From assembly GCA_040954595.2 (NCBI GenBank), contig CM082577.2, positions 19,902,001 to 19,966,000 on the forward strand: a stretch of DNA of 64,000 bases, given 5' to 3'. Origin of the DNA: Balanoglossus misakiensis (lineage: Eukaryota > Hemichordata). Positions 23,701 to 38,700 of the stretch are shown piece after piece. Numbering within the stretch: the stretch's first letter is position 1; each line of letters opens with the position of its first letter. Below the pieces are notes generated by a model. The model worked only from the letters and a program-made list of their open reading frames with translations, made no database searches and was not told where the DNA came from. The position numbers were made by a program, and so were the translations under genes.

Positions 23701-26700
23701 CAATGAGTACAAAAAATAGCATCAAGGACACTGTGGTCCCATTTGAGGATTACGCAGAAATGCACCTGTTATATACACCAGAATAAAAATTACAGGTGAC
23801 ATTCCAAGCAGATATGATTTAACCATATAGAAATATCGAATGTAAAAAAATTAACAAGGAACATGCCTAATAAACTGTCATGGCAGTCTTACAAGTGGTG
23901 CGAGAAAAAATTATTTTTGACCAAAAATTGTCTGTACAAACACATATGAGAAGCAACTTCTTTCAGTCAGCCCTGGAACAGACAGACACACACACAGACA
24001 GACACAGACGCTCACTGACCTGCCACTGGTAATTAAAAATTTAATAGCTGGTGGTGTAACAGCTAGCCTATTTAAGTTATGTAAACATGTCCAAGTTGGG
24101 GGTAACAACTCCTTGTAAACAGTAACTTTCAAAACAACTGAAGAATTGGTTTAGAAGATTTGCTAACCAAAAAAAAGAAAGTTACAAAAAACTCGCTAAA
24201 TATTGAATATTTCTGATATCAGAATTGAATAAAAGTTGTACATGTATATGTTACGAAGTTGTATCCTAAATTTCAAAGCAATCAGAGAAAAAACAAATTT
24301 CAAAGCAGTTTTCAAGAAAATACTTGTTCAAAAGTGGCAAAAATACAAATATGCAAATATCACCAAAATTGTACAAAATCTTACTTCAATCACTATAAGG
24401 AACATGCCTGCCAAAGTTCAATGCAATGTGACACGCGGTTTCAGAGAAAACAATTTTTGACAAAAATTGGAAAAAATTTCCCCAATAACACATTTATGCA
24501 AATATCAGAATTGTTTTAGCAACATCTTACTTGGGTTACCCCTAGGAACATGCCTACCAAATTGCAAAGCAATCTGTCATGCGGTTTTAGAGCTGAGTTT
24601 TGACCAAATTTAGGTTTTTCCAGCTAATTTGCATATTTTTGGCAATGACAACTTCGTTTGAACAAACTCCAATCTACAGCCCAGCATGCATCTACACACC
24701 AAATATCGAGGTTATACGCGCAGCGGTTTTCAAGTTTTTCAAGGAAAAAATATATTTGTAAACTCCAACTACATGTCTCTACTGAGAAGTCAAAGGGTGT
24801 TTTCATAGCAGAATTTGCAAATTTGCATCATTTTTGTGAAAATCGGGAAAATATGACACCATTACTGACAGAGTACAATAATGGGGTTGGTTTGTTTATA
24901 CAGCAAACACGGGACTGTTAATCCCTGCCACTGATAACTTCTCCAAACAACACTAACACTTCTGAAAACCCATTTTAATCTTATTGTCTCACTCCTACCA
25001 TAACATGTAATTAGTAATTGTACATTTGCGGGCGTTTCATTGCTCTGTGTCCGGTCAATAAGTCTGTGCCACGGAGCATGATGATTGAGCCCTGATGGAA
25101 GCCATAGTTGACCATCATGCTGGAAGTCACTAGACAAAGCACGCCTGTCAAACTTCCTGTTAACTAGCCTAACTTTGGAAAAGTCAGATTTGCATATCTG
25201 GGCTCCTGCAAATAGGTTAGCAAACTTCAACACTAATCTGGTTACAGTTAATCCGGAATGTTTATAACTGTACACACAATTCTAAAAATGTTACTTTTGA
25301 TAAATTTACACATGTTTACGAGTGTGACCCGGTAAAACCGTTTTAATAAAACAATAATACAAATTCTAATGGTTTGAAATCTTGAAAAAAGTAAAAATCA
25401 CACAAAAAAATGCAAAAAAACCTGCATCTCATCCTTAATACCAAGTCACAAGTAGTCTTTAATCATTGACATGCTTTAAACCCCGGTGCGGAAAGTACCG
25501 GGGGTTCGGATTAACGTGTGGTTGTATAGTTGTTTATTTGGGAGTGGTCCTCGTCCATAATGACTGTGTAATTGATCTCATGTACATAGAAAATAATTGA
25601 ACACTTTACACCTCCACGCGATTGACAGCTGTTTGAATGGCGTGGTTATTGTTTCCCAGGGACGCTTCTGAAAAGCACTGAAACCAGATTTCTCCCAAAA
25701 TCATCGTTGTTTCAAAAGCTCGTGTACTTTTTCGTCGATAACTTTATGTTGTGTGTGTTTATAAAGCCAACTACTGCCGTTGTGTGGTGTAATTCTTTAT
25801 GCTTGGACCTGTTAGGGCCGATTTTCATAGAGCTAAGATCGTTGGTGTTGTCTGTTGTCAGTCAAACGGCATTAAGATTCACCACTGATTTGGGGGGCCT
25901 TTTATACCCCGCACCGGGGTTTAAGTCTTTTAACTCCAGACACAATATGCAAATGATCCAACTACATCAATGGAAACTTCTAAATAGCTGCAACGAACGC
26001 CAAACTGGCAACACCGTATTTCTTTGATGGGAGCGACACGTTATCTCTGAAATTGTAACAACGTCAGTAGACAAAAAGGCGCCCTCCCATCCCAATTGAG
26101 CAGTTGAAGGAAGTTTGGACTTTTCATGACAGGCCTCGGAGTAATAAACTAGTCAAAAAGTACCTAACGTTTGAAACTTTGGGCTTTACGGAATGGGAAA
26201 TAGCGGAACAAGAACACGGCTATACTAATCATGAACACCAGACAAACACGTTAAAAAAGCCAGATCGGAAAATTTTTCACAAAGTCCGTTGAAAAAATCA
26301 AACATAAAAACTTCACAAAGTCCGTTTAAAAAATCCAGATCTGAAAGAGTTCACTAAGTCCGTTTGAATAATCCAGACACGAAAAATTTCACGAAGCCCG
26401 TTTAAAAAAAACCCTGAAAAATGTTTGCAAAGTCCGTTGAAACAGCCAGATGTGTGCAAATGTTCACTAAGTCCACAATTTCTGGCCTAAAGCATATCTG
26501 TGGGAGCTGTTGGGGACAGGTTAGTTGCCGCGGCTGAATTGACATCGCCAGTGTTTACAGTATATGAAGGGACAAACTGTGACACAGGCGAATAAATACC
26601 CAGGCAGCGTACTTTTGTTCAATCTGAATTCGGCGGCAACTGACGAAAGCGCACCGCGCGGCAAGTCTCCGCCTACTTGCAGTTCTTTTAAATCGGTGAT

Positions 26701-29700
26701 AATCATGCTTCTCAAATCGTCACTTACTTGAATACCACGGCGATATTCTCGACCAGAGAAAGAAGTTCGCTTCATTTTACTTCATTTAGCTGGAGAACAT
26801 TGACCACAACTTCCCTCACACAAAAAACATGAACTCTGCGCGGACAATGTAGTATAAAACCATCGGAGTGGGGTGGGTCACATTAGAATTATATTTTATT
26901 TTATTTTATTTTACTGATTTATAAGGCTGGGTTATAAACGCGGGTATCGACCCACATGCTAATAGTTGTATGAAAATATTAACCAAGTGAAAAATTAAAA
27001 TCAGTCAAACCTTCAGGTTTGAATCGTATTCCAGTAAATCTGTTCAGGGCAACTGCATTTGCCCTCCTTCGCTACGAATGGAACAGCCTAATTTCAACTG
27101 CACAGTTGGGATGGGGGGCGCCTCTTTGTCTACTAAATTGAGACGTTGTTACAATTTTAGAGATAACGTGTCGCTCCCATCAAAGAAATACGGTGTTGCC
27201 AGTTTGGCGTTCGTTGCAGCTATTTAGAATTTGATAGTATATGTTTGTTAGAGGGCACACTGATTACAGACCACTTTTAAAAGTTAAAGAAATTTTAGAA
27301 AATACCAGTAGTGACTAATGATAACCAATCTTAATTGCTACCAGTTTAAAAGCACTCCACATAATTATAATCTAAACACTCACTTACCTGTGTAATGACC
27401 ACCAGTCAAATTACTGCCAATATGATTGCAAACTGCATATAATTTAAAGAGATTGTCAGTATCAGGATTGCTGGAATGATGACTGCTACGTTTCCATGGA
27501 GACCAACTGGAGAGTGAATGGAAGTTACTGGTTGCCACAGCATTTGCATCTCTCTTTTCAAGATGTGGAGTCATATCAAGCACACTTGTTGGAAAATCAA
27601 TTTGATTTAATAACTTGGTTCTTTTGGTGTCAGTCTGTTGAAAAACAAAGCCATAACTGCATCATTGCTCATCAATTTGTGCCCAGTTGGAAAGATCTGG
27701 AAACCTTATCATAAGCTGTATCAATAAACACATTGTAAAGAACTGATTCTTCAGAAAAATAAAAGCACATGACACATTCAAATTTGACTTCACCTTGGAT
27801 ACTCTAACTGAAAAGGCTTATGTATTTATAAATTGTTATCATGGTTGACAAGAATGAAGCCATCACAAAAATAAACACTGTGACATCAAAATAAATTTTC
27901 TTGGTGTGGTATGTGTCAGGACATAACATAAACTGGTACTGACACTGTTCATCAAACAGGTCATGTGTTTATTATAAATTATATTATAGCCTTATCAATA
28001 CCAGTGAATTTTGTGACGTCATAGCTGTACATTATTACTGATAATGTATCGTGTTATTACACGGACGCGCCCAAGAACCAGTGGACGTGTACAATTTCTG
28101 ACTGAATAACAGAGGTTTTCAAACAATGCGAACATTTTGAGGGCTAAAAAAGAAATGCAAACGTACACAGAATAAATACAGCGATATTTATTAATTTCCA
28201 AACGTGACCTCGACTGGCGATTTGTTTATATTTTTCTTCCTAACACGGTGGTACATGTTGTCTGCTCTTGAATCACGCGCAGTCAACATGGCTCGCTCAC
28301 ACACGTAAAGCAAACCTCTCAATGATGCTGGATTTGCATTTGTTCACCATACATACTGTGTACCATGTACCAGGAAGTCATGTCAACGAAACTATACGTA
28401 AACCTATCGGTCAAAAGAGCTCTGGTGACTTTAACAGTGTAACCTATAGCTGGGCAATGATATGAATACCCTAGGTTTTAATCATAACAATTGTATTCTA
28501 TTAAACAAAACAAAACAGACATCACAAGTATTTATCCAAATTCAGCTTGATTCATTGTGCTAAAGAAAGAAAGAATTGAATCCTAAAGAACAACATCAAA
28601 AGGAAGTACCAAGGTTCTAATTTGCATATTCATGACCCCATCAAAATTCCAATTAACAAAATCAGGTAGGGGCACCATAACACACATTCCTACCAAATTT
28701 CAGCCCCATTGTACATGTAGTTAGCCTAGGGAGAAGATTTTTGACCAAAAATTCTATTGTTAGATCTAATTTGCATATTTATGACCCCATCATATCCAAA
28801 TTAACAAAATCAGGTAAGGGCACCATAACACACATTCCAACCAAATTTCAGCTAAATATGCCAAGTTGTTTATTAAAGAAGAAGATTGAAATACAAAAAG
28901 TTGACGGACGACGGACGGACTCTTATCAACCTACTTCTACAGCTCAGCTGACACAAGTGACAGCAGAGCTAAAAAGTTATGCTGCAAGTGTCACTGTCAT
29001 GTTGCTGCAAGTGTCACTGTCATGTTGTCTACGCTGTACGGAGAAGGGCAAGTTTGTTTATGTATTGCAACCTTCCCAGCCCCTGTATACGTGAACTTTC
29101 CTGAGAACGCAAACGAAAACAAATATTCCCCGAATACTCACCAAGATTTCACAAAAATCGAAACTTTTTCAAATATATTTCAGCAGAACCCTTAAATAAA
29201 ATTTCACTTGCGTTAATAAACCTTTATTATCATACATGCAACGCCTCTTGTCTTGGGTCATTATACTCAGAAGATTTTGGATATCTCAGAAAAGTTTAAA
29301 ATCCACACTTTCTATTGTTCTCGCCCTGAAGATATTTTACGGTATTTCACATTGTGAAATATATCTTCACTCCGCGTCTCGAACTATTTTTGAGAATGCA
29401 CGGCGCGACAGTTCGCTGCGCGTGCGAGCGACGTACAGGGCATAGGACGCTAGTGGAGAGGGGTGTTGTAAAATTCGGTTATTAGAAGCTGTTATGTTTT
29501 CAAAGCTGGCGGTTTTGCCATGTTGAATGTATCATTTTACTTCTTCGAAATTCTCAATGCAAAATAATTGTTAACATGATATTTTGAAAGAGAACGTAGA
29601 CAAGTTTATTTAGAATGCGGATGTGCCCATCGTAATGAAAGCTGCCAACCCCATTAAAATGATACTACGGCCCACACGTCACACGTCACAACATGGCTAC

Positions 29701-32700
29701 TGCCGTGATCCCAGGGCGCCCATTCAAATTTGAAATCGATTTTCTCGGCGCATTTTCGCAAATCGTACTGTTTTATAGGTAGGCATGTATGATAAAGGGG
29801 TTTTACACGAATTTTGGTCGATAACGCGACGCATTCTCGTGATGTCCGTATTTTGACTCGTTGCTTTGTAACTCGTCAAAATACGGACATGACTCGAATA
29901 CATCGCGTTATCGACCAAAATTCGTGTAATAACCCCTAATTATTTATTTCCTGATGTTTGAATAGAATGCCAGAAATGAAAAGTACACCAATTGACCGTG
30001 ATCCCCTGATCCGTTGTTTACGCCATTGCTCCGTTCTCGATCTCCATGTCCGAGTCTGAATTGTTCGCATAGTATTTTAAAGATTTTTGAAGTCTGCAAA
30101 TTCACTGGCATCGACAAAACTATAAAATAATAAGAATAATGTAAGCCCCAAAGACCCATAATGGACTCAAGCACATATTGTACTCCATTAATGTACTTGG
30201 CATTCGCCTCGCACATTATGTTGCACAATGTGTGTTTTCGTCCATTATGGGTCTTCGGGGCGTACATTATTCTCTAACTAAGATACTTTATTATCTAGGA
30301 TGTAAAGAATATTCTAATCACAATAATACAAGGATGTGATGACAAGGCAAACTTGTCCTGACATTGCACAAGTACAAACAATGTCAAGTAAAACAAGTGA
30401 CATCAATCAGACGGTCTGAAAAAGTGACTTTTCACAAGAAGGTTTTGAATTCAAAATTGAATTTTTTTCCTGGTATGCTATAAAGTGTGGCTGTGTATAC
30501 AACTTACATGTTTAAACCTTTTGAGGTGGATAATGAGTACATCAGGTAGAGACCACAAACCAAGTCTCTTTCTTGTTCCATGCTGAAGTTTTTTACAGTA
30601 TGGACAATGCCATGCATCATCACCACTCAGCTATAACAGAAGAAACACAGAGGATTACATTGAAATAGGTATACACCAGAATAAAAATCACAGGTTGTAA
30701 TTTACTTATGCTGTTTTTAATACGGAATGAAGGCAGTTAGTAAGTTAACGTTCAAAATTGTCATTCCTTGATGTTTACCTAATTAACATAAATTATGCAA
30801 ATCACGATTCCCCCCTACTTTGACCAAATCCCCCCTTAATTTTGGACTATTAAAGAAATATTTGCTGTTCTTGTTTCGCAGAAAAAAAAAAAAAAAAAAA
30901 AAAAAAAGCCGCGTCACCGCATCAATTTTGAGATTTTGCTTGGACGCTAAACAAAACTCTTTTTTTTTTGGCCTAACTGGAGCTTGAGATCTAAACCAAA
31001 CTCATGTCAAAATGAAAGTCATTGTATTTGTACTTTCATGTAGCTTTGTTATTCTGAACGTATGAGAATATGACAGAACTGAATACACTGCATTACGAGT
31101 GTGTATAACTTCTGTACTGCACAGATCGCACGCAGAGGTCATGAAGTTCTGTTGTTATTGCATATGTTAATTGTTCCCTCAGTTTTGACGAAAATCGATG
31201 TTTCTATCGCGGCGATTTGATTTTCAACACAGTGATGCGGCAGAGGCTATGCCACCCAGAGATGGCCGCTCATTGGACAAAATGACGCAACTTTGTTATG
31301 CAAAGAAGGGTAATGTCAAGTCATTTCATCGGCAGTTTAGCTCAGGTCGAAAGATCACATCAGCAATATTTGAAAACACTGGCGATAACGAGATATTTTC
31401 ATAATTTTCGAGGTTCCCAAACATACTGAAAATTAATGTTTTCTTATTCTGACAATAGTTGGGAAGGATAAGATAATGACGTCCCCGAATATTGAAAATT
31501 CCCCACGTTTTGGCGATCATACTCCAGCTCTGGCGATGGCGTTCAGTGTTTACAAACAGAACTTTGTTAAATATCATAGGGTGAAATACACAGAAGGGAT
31601 CAGACAACTGCAAGTGTTTCCAACAGTGTCTCCTCCAAAAGTATGAGACTGGCAATATAATGGCATCACAAAGATAAGATTGGTACCTCTTCTTCCTGAG
31701 TGTACAACCTAAAACAATCTGTCAGTGTTCCGTTGACTGGCTCTTCTAAGGCATCTTTCTCTTTCTTCACACTCTCATCCTCTGTGATATCTTCATTCAG
31801 AATGCCAGCAGATAAGCTGTCATGCAAATCAATCAATAGAGAAACATTGGCTAGATATTTAACTTTCTGCTACTTGGGCTTGCCTTCACACACAAAAATA
31901 TAATGTGAGTACGCAAACATTTGGTTACGGTTGCATGACATGTAGGCTTAAAAACATTGAAAGATAACAGAATAATTTCATAATTTGGTTATAATAATGT
32001 CATAATCATGACTAAATTATCACATAATATTAGTCGAATAATGATATAATAACTAAATCACCAGAAAACAGAATAATAATCCAGATATCAATGTTGAATA
32101 ATGACCGAATAAAGAACTGAATTACCAAATAAGTTCATTATCATGTCATAATCATGCCCAAATGACATAATAATAATGACCAAAACACCAAATAATAATG
32201 AAATAAGATATTGAGTTAAATTTGGTATTGTTCTCACTCCGTAAGAATGCCACCCTGTTTATGTACGTGTATGATGCCAGTGATTGCGACACCCGCCTAT
32301 CTTGTAAGTGATTAGAGCTAAGAATACGGAGCGGTATTCAAGCATTCACAAAGTGCTCGTGTGCATGTTTGTATATCCAGCCAGCTCCCGATCTTGCCTT
32401 CAACATTGTGAAGACATTCAGAACAACACCTGTCACACGGGTACTATGATGTCACAGAAATATATTCGTAAAACTGTTGGCAAAATCTTACATTAAATAG
32501 TACGCTCAAAGTTATAAGGTAAAATTAAATTTTCATATAATTCCTTATAATAAAATAAATTGTTATAATGACAACCGTTGATCGACTGACCGATTGGCAG
32601 TGAACGGGGCTTTACATGCAGTGGGAGTAGGCATGCAAGAAATAACAAATGTTTCAATCATGGTCCCAACCATCATACACATACATGTAACAGGGTGGCA

Positions 32701-35700
32701 TAGATCGTTTGGTGCAAAGGGTGGTGCAGAATGCATGGCACAAACACCTGGTGTAGAGTTACCATTTTAAAGAAGAATACCAAATTTGGACCATGAAATT
32801 TGGCATACACAGAGTGACTTTCTTTAAATGGCTAAAGTTTCCGCGACAGAGGCAGCCAGTGCAGTACCCAGGTGAATGTTACCAGGGTTCCCCCTTTGTA
32901 TATCATTTTGACATTGCAGTCATATTGACGGCTAGCAGAAGTATTACCATGGTTCCCAAACCATATACCAATGTTCCCCAACCTTAATAAAAACACTGGC
33001 CCAGACAGCACACCTTCACTTCAAGGTATACAGTCACCTCCAATTTACATACGCCCATATATTGCCGAAATGGCATATTTGAGCATTCTAAAGAACATAT
33101 GGTGGCGCTCTTTTTTTCACGTGTGCCACCAACTGAAAATCTGTGATTGGCTAGATCTCAATTTGCCATGGTAACTATAGCTAATTTTTCATAGGTGACC
33201 GTATAATAATGTATACCTTCAAAGTGTACAAGAGTAACCCTTAAACCTCCTATACTACACAAAGAGCATGCCAATGTACACATACCAATCTTTGATGTCC
33301 ACTTCCCATTCCAGCATCATCTTCACATGAGTTGGACCACCTTCATCACTACTCACTGTCATCATTCTCTCAACAATCTCAGTACACAATGGTCTACCCT
33401 CGTCTGGAGAGATGTGACACTTGCTTCCTTCATTATTCACCACAACTAACTTGAACACTGGACCCTGTCAAATATCATTAAAAAAAAGTCAAATCTCACT
33501 TTCCATTCCTTATACACAAAAGTTGCTAAAAGGCAGAGTTCAAATGAAGATCATTAACAAACGTATACTAAGTGATCATAGCTGCAACCAGCCAAGAGTG
33601 GTCTTGTGTTGGAATGTGCATATGGAAATTGTAAGCGAGCAGTAAAAAATGTCTCGGTATATATGGTGTATTATATTATACCAGTATATTGATGGTGTAA
33701 ATCACGCTATTTGATTGGTCGAGACACGACACGTGACCGTGATATATTAGCCATATACCACAGTAATATATAATAGTCAAAGAAAAGCCTTTTTAAAATG
33801 TTTTATGCAAAGTTTCAATATACTGGCATAATATAATAGCAATAAAACACCCCAGCCATGGTATACCACGAGATTTTGACCAGTTCAACTCTTTATACGC
33901 ACTCGCTATCGCTCGTGCGTATATGTCGTGAACTGGTCAAAATCTCGTGGTATACCATGGCTGGGGGTGTTTTATTGCTGTAACGATTGTCAAGCAAATG
34001 ATTCAACTAATCTTCTCATTGAGTCTTTCAGTTAATTTCTTGTTTGTTCTTGAGTGTGTAGATGGACGAATCAGATAGTTAGAATAGTTTTTAGGCTCTG
34101 CGCATCTTTTCTGCGCACAAACTGTCGTTCAATGGCTTCCTCCACGATCAGTCAACTCCCGCATATATTGGCTTCAAAACAACACACAGGCTTAACACCT
34201 GTTCAACTAGACGATATTTTACTGTAAACGGGCAGTAAATACACCAAAATCGCAACCAACAGCGCAGTATCCTCAAAATTATCTGAGTTTGAAGTAGGTA
34301 TAGTTCTTGGGAGATCGAGACATTTAACATTCTCAGCAACATACGACATGGATGCAACCCTACGTTCTTCTATGCTGCAGTGTATGTACGTTCAAATGTT
34401 GGGCGTAATAAAATTAATAACACATGCTGCTCAGGCAACATCACGATTTGAAGCCAGCCCGCGGGCTGGTCCTCTCTGACCATAATATTGATGATACCCT
34501 CACCTGCGGCTAAATATTATGGTCTGAGATCACCATCCCTCGAGCAGGCGTCAAATCGTGATATTGCCCACGCTATCATGTGTTATTTAAGCAATAAAAC
34601 ACCCCCAGCCATGGTATATCACGAGATTTTGACCAGTTCACGACATATACGCACAAGCGATAGCGAGTGCGTATATGGAGTTGAACTGGTCAAAATCGAG
34701 TGGTATACCATGGCTCGGGGTGTTTTATTGCTATTATATTATGCCAGTATATTGAAACTTTGCATAAAACATTTTAAAAAGGCATTTTCTTTGACTATGA
34801 TATATGACTGTGGTATATGGCTAATATATCACGGTCACGTGACGTGTCTCGACCAATCAAATGGCGTGATTTACACCATCAATATACTGGTATAATATAA
34901 TATTTAAATATAAAGTAAGGGTATAGCTGGAGAAACGAAAGTCGATATAATCTCTACAATGTTGTTTCGTGAGTCACTTGACTGACACTCATCAGGAGAC
35001 TAAACTGGCCAATATACATTTTATACTGAAGAATGTTTTTATACCTCACAGAACTTTCACCAAGTCAAATTTTTCATACATTTTTAAAACATTGATATCC
35101 ATGCTTACTTACCTGGGTCAGTGCACCATCTGGCTGTCTAACTCCCAAATGTTTCAATATCACTCTCTGTAATTGTAAATGGTTCAAATTTCGGGATGCC
35201 TCCATTGCAACTGGTTGACCAAACCTAATACAAAAATCAGATCACATGACTGTCTAAACAAATGTGTACATTGAATGTATGGTAACATCAATCACATTTT
35301 AGGATATACCGGACAAAAATAGCCACCATGGATGTGTACACAACTGGTTTCTAATCCATCAACTTAGACGGGTTTTACTTCACCAAACTTCACAAAAGAT
35401 CACATTATCTACTCAATAGTTTTTACATACTTCTTGCCTTGAACACCTGCTCTGTCTTTATTCATTAAGACCAAGTAGACTGTTTCTTCCATTGGTCCAT
35501 TACAGTGTACACCTGGTAGTGTTGGCTTGACAGAAGTATTAGGACCCTGAGAACTGTGTGGAGTTTCAATAGCATACACATTGTCACCTTCATGAATCTC
35601 CGACAAGGGTTGATCATCACGAAATGACCGTTGAAAGCCATCAATGTAAACTTCTGTAAGTACCAGCTGTAAAACACAACATTATTTTTCTCTTAGAAAT

Positions 35701-38700
35701 GCTGGAATTTGAACAACGAAGGTCGGCATGGTCCTTCCATCAGCAGTGAACCCTTTTCAGACCCAAAGTGAAATACTCAATTACGGTAACCATTTCTGTA
35801 ACAAGAATACTACAGACACCTACAATTCAAAATCAAGTGAAATACACGTAACATGGCCCTTACTGACATGTATTGTCAATAGCAGCCTATTCCCGGGGTA
35901 TGCGGGCGCGTTCGAATTTTCGATCTTTTCAACTCATGGGGGCGTACTCTTAGGGGTTAAAATTTTGTGTCTTCTGTCGGTGTTCTTTGTCAAGATGGCG
36001 TCAATCACTGCAGACGACGTGAAAAAAATGAAAGTTCCTAATAACTGAGAAAATTTCTCAAAAGTAGGAATGTAACATGTGCCATTGTGGTCAGGTGATG
36101 AAGGCACAACTCCTTGAACTGTCGGTGTTAACGATTAAGTTGGATGTGAGGGCAATTGCATATGTCACGATTATGAAAAATCACTCGGCGAACGCAGGAC
36201 AGTGACTAGTGATGGTGGTCAACAGGTTGTTTTGCCCACATCACACATTGGGTGAAAATGATGCCAAAAATCGACATTGCTGATGTTTTTGTTTATTTAA
36301 TATTGCAATGCTGTTGGAGTACATCTCGGATGAAAAAATACAGATATGATGGCGGATATCGCCTGTATAAAGATGGTAACATCGTGTGCGTACAGCTCCA
36401 TGCCATGCCAGCCGTCAATCATATCTACGTAATGAGCGACTATGTGAGAGAAACAAGTGTTCATGAGAAACAATACAAAACTTGGCTACTTCTGTATGGG
36501 GTGCCATGTGTTAACTTATTATTTAGCTTTATCATACATGCAACGCCTGTATTTGGCACTTTCTATTGTTCTCGCCCCGAAGATATTTTACGGTATTACA
36601 CTGAGCGCGATATTTTACGGTATTACACTCCGCGTCTCGAACAATTTTTGAGAACGCGCGGCACGACAGTTCGCTGCGCGGCACGACAGTTCGCTGCGCG
36701 TGCGAGCGACATACAGGGCATAGGACGCTAGTGGAGAGGGGTGTTGTAAAATTCGGTTATTAGAAGCTGAAATAACGTTTTCAAAGCTGGCGGTTTTGCC
36801 ATGTTGAATGTATCATTTTTACTTCTTTGAAATTCTCAATGCGAAATAATTGTTAACATGATATTTTGAAAGAGAACATAGACAAGTTTATTTAGAATGC
36901 GGATGTGCCCATCGTAATGAAAGCTGCCAACCCCCTTAAAATTATACTACGGCCCACACGTCATACGTCACAACATGGCTACTGCCGTGATCTCAGCGCC
37001 TGGTTCAAATTTGAAATTGTTTTTCTCGGCGCATTTTCGCAAATCGTACTGTTTTATAGGTAGGCATGTATGATAAAGGGGTTATTACACTAATTTTGGT
37101 CGATAACGCGACGCATTCGAGTGATGTCCGTATTTTGACTCGTTGCGCTTGCGAAGCGCAACTCGTCAAAATACGGACATCACTCAAATACGACGCGTTA
37201 TCGACCAAAATTAGTGTAATAACCCCTAAAAATTATTTGTTCAAAAGTCGTTATTTAACACACTTATATGTATGTAATTATAGATTTGCAAACCATTTAA
37301 GTCCTGACAATTTATTTATAAATAATTTCAAGTCAAAGCTTATTTAACACAATTATATGTATATAATCATTTATATATAAATAATTATGTAAATCACTCA
37401 TGATATATATATAATACACTTATATTTTTATTATTTATAAATAATTAATTATATATAAATAATTATGTAAATCACTCATGATATATATATAATACACTTA
37501 CATTTTTATTATTTATAAATAATTAATTATATATAAATAATTATGTAAATCACTCATGATATATATATAATAGACTGACACTGACATTGTTTATAAATAA
37601 TTTATTATATATAAATAAAGGAGCATAAAATACATTTTATGTATATAATTGAATCAACTTGAAATTATTTATAAATAAATTATCAGGACTTAAATGGTTT
37701 GCAAATCTATAATTACATACATATAAGTATGTTAAATAACGACTTTTGAACAAATAATATAGCTAAATAATAAGTTAACAATAACACATGGCACCCCATA
37801 CTTCTGTCCAAGGAAGGTGATATTGTGTCCGGTGGTTGCACTTGTCGGAGAACAAATAACTGTTATTTGAACAATTATAGTGTATATAAAACTTTGCATC
37901 GCTATGCGGATCCTGATGAGGATCACTTTTGGCCAATCAGGCCCTTCCATTACTTTGCCCAATCACTTTTCAGCTCGCCCTCTCAAATGTAGCAATTACA
38001 TGTAGTGCTTGTTATTACGTTCGCCTTGTGTTGATTTGCAACTTTTGGAAATTGACAGTTGGGTTCTAGCGGTTGAGTAGTTAACACTGCCTATTACTGC
38101 AATAAACGTGCCTTTTGCACTATACTTGTTTTCGTGCGTGTCAGACATCATTTAAAGCCTCAGTATTTCTCGTAAATGGCATCTATAATTTCCAAAAGTA
38201 GATGATAATTGATACTGAATCGAACAGTCATCATCCCCAGCTCTGCTCATAAACTCATACAATTTACAATATAACGAGTGAAGAATGACTTTCTGTCCGG
38301 ACAGAAAGTCACGTGAGTCAGGCTCCTGTTGACGCACGTGACTAGTGCGCATGCGCACTCAAATGTGAATCTATGCGGAAGAGGTTTGGTCTCCCCAAAT
38401 CAAGCGACTCAGCGAAGAAATGCGCACTAATTCGGCGAAATTTTGGGAAGATAACTTTATGGGAGGAATCAGTCGATGGAACCAGATCAAATCCGAAAAT
38501 GGTCTGACCATCAAATGTCAAAGTGGCACGTTTGCTGATCGACATGTACAACATTTCCGTTGTAAACAAACCCGCGCATCATTCAAGTGTTACGGGCAAT
38601 ATTTACAGCTTGCACGTAGCTACAGTTGCCCAAACCTTCATTATGTAGTATTCCATGATGAATGTACGGGAAAAACAGGCATTTTTCGATGATGAAAAAT

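Larger units (their letters stand above)
25980..27227. mobile_element. 1.25-kb transposon with ~125-bp inverted ends and HTH remnant
   Basis: CTAAATAGCTGCAACGAACG at 25980 and its inverse ending at 27227 begin arms that match for about 125 bases. Inside are about five degenerate tandem units around CACAAAGTCCGTT (26275-26475) and a minus-strand frame with an HTH-like start. Long inverted ends with a decayed transposase suggest a non-autonomous DNA element. Confidence 0.88.
36493..37800. repeat. Nested inverted-repeat element containing family E copy 3 and an AT-rich tandem array
   Basis: The outer arms are TATGGGGTGCCATGTGTTAA (36496 on) and its inverse ending about 37800. The inner arms 37233-37322 and 37668-37757 are near-perfect inverses starting TATTTGTTCAAAAGTCGTTA. 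Family E copy 3 lies between the left outer and left inner arms, indicating insertion into this palindromic element. Confidence 0.8.

Noticed and set aside
37233-37757. Inverted repeat with repeated AT-rich core as a CRISPR-like array
   Set aside because: Units have no unique spacers, and the context is an intron of an animal gene.
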